Positions 63,687 through 64,000 of a stretch of 64,000 nucleotides of DNA are shown here, in pieces. Position 1 is the stretch's first letter. Each line of letters starts with the position of its first letter. This DNA is from Endozoicomonas numazuensis (lineage in GTDB: Bacteria; Pseudomonadota; Gammaproteobacteria; Pseudomonadales; Endozoicomonadaceae): contig NZ_JOKH01000001.1 in NCBI RefSeq assembly GCF_000722635.1, forward strand, positions 1,078,201 through 1,142,200, written 5' to 3'. The translations under genes were made by a program, and so were the position numbers. Below the pieces are notes generated by a model that was given only the letters and a program-made list of their open reading frames with translations, searched no databases and was not told the DNA's origin.

Positions 63687-64000
63687 ATGCAAACCATAGA
63701 TTTTAATCGTCTGAAGTTGCGCAATGGCGATAAAGTGCTGGACGTGGGTTGCGGTGAGGGCCGTCATTCCATTGCAGCCTGGCTGGAAGCCAAAGTGGAC
63801 GTCACAGGCCTGGATCTGTGCGAGAAAGATCTGCAGACTGCCCGCAATAAACAACAGGAAGCGGTCGATTATCTGCAAGGCTCGCAAGAGGGCCGAAGTA
63901 TCCAGTTTATTCAGGGCAATGCGCTTGAGCTGCCTTTTGAAGACAATACCTTTGACAAAATCATGTGCTCCGAGGTGCTGGAACATATTCCGGATTACCA
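63687..64000 (+). CDS. class I SAM-dependent methyltransferase (3' end outside window)
   Basis: Starts at the ATG giving MQTIDFNRLKLRNGDKVLDVGCGEGRHSIAAWLEA. The SAM-binding GxGxG-type motif VLDVGCGEG, the acidic end of strand 2 (TGLDLC) and motif ALELPFEDNTFDKIMCSEVLEHIPD are all visible. At least 104 residues lie inside the window. It follows the glycosyltransferase closely and may act on the same product. Confidence 0.88.
   Translation, partial: MQTIDFNRLKLRNGDKVLDVGCGEGRHSIAAWLEAKVDVTGLDLCEKDLQTARNKQQEAVDYLQGSQEGRSIQFIQGNALELPFEDNTFDKIMCSEVLEHIPDY

Overview
The window reads as a chromosomal segment of a marine gammaproteobacterium, most like the Oceanospirillales/Endozoicomonas group. 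That placement is an inference from gene order and protein style; no 16S gene is present. Two host stretches with ordinary core gene order flank a 25.3-kb Tn7-like transposon inserted at the parE stop codon.

Region 1 (1-7.4 kb) holds the end of a methyltransferase gene, thiI, and a nitrogen-control block: glnA, a DUF4124 exported protein, ntrB and ntrC. A sigma-54 promoter and an NtrC-type site lie before glnA, and a near-perfect NtrC palindrome lies just before ntrB, so the two-component pair probably controls its own block. Region 2 (7.5-15.3 kb) is a chaperone-usher pilus cluster. A major pilin, an usher and three two-domain minor pilins or adhesins run on the minus strand and meet a small secreted protein and the periplasmic chaperone on the plus strand. 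One adhesin begins with ten copies of a hexanucleotide repeat. Region 3 (16.5-26 kb) is housekeeping with an E. coli-like order: trmL, secB, grxC, a YibN-type rhodanese, gpmI, fklB, rnz, envC and ctpA. Region 4 (26-35.6 kb) has an outer-membrane beta-barrel protein, a FocA-type channel, a LOG-family protein, a YqiA-type esterase, an organophosphate-type MFS transporter, a MatB-like acyl-CoA synthetase and parE, with several small repeat elements between them.

Region 5 (35,587-60,934) is the Tn7-like element. It is bounded by a perfect 5-bp target duplication (AATTA) and by TnsB-box repeats, three tightly packed next to parE and four spread at the far end. It encodes TnsA, TnsB, TnsC and two different TniQ/TnsD-family proteins. 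I see no Cas genes or CRISPR array, so targeting is presumably protein-guided at the parE 3' end. TnsB is split by a 1,038-bp IS1595-family insertion between its second and third catalytic acids, so the element should be immobile unless TnsB is supplied in trans. The cargo is a defence island: a 2,163-residue Avs-like STAND protein with an N-terminal PD-(D/E)xK nuclease; a SIR2-HerA pair whose sir2 gene carries an in-frame amber codon; and a Wadjet/MksBEFG-type SMC operon ordered jetD-jetC-jetA-jetB, with a divergent CapW/BrxR-like WYL regulator and a palindromic candidate operator. A 22-bp sequence matching the transposon end at 20 positions lies inside the cargo between the SIR2-HerA and Jet modules, suggesting that the island is composite.

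Region 6 (60.9-64 kb) resumes the host chromosome with a hairpin that was probably the original parE terminator, a NUDIX hydrolase, a MITE-like repeat, a family-4 glycosyltransferase with a C-terminal minisatellite, and the start of a SAM methyltransferase.
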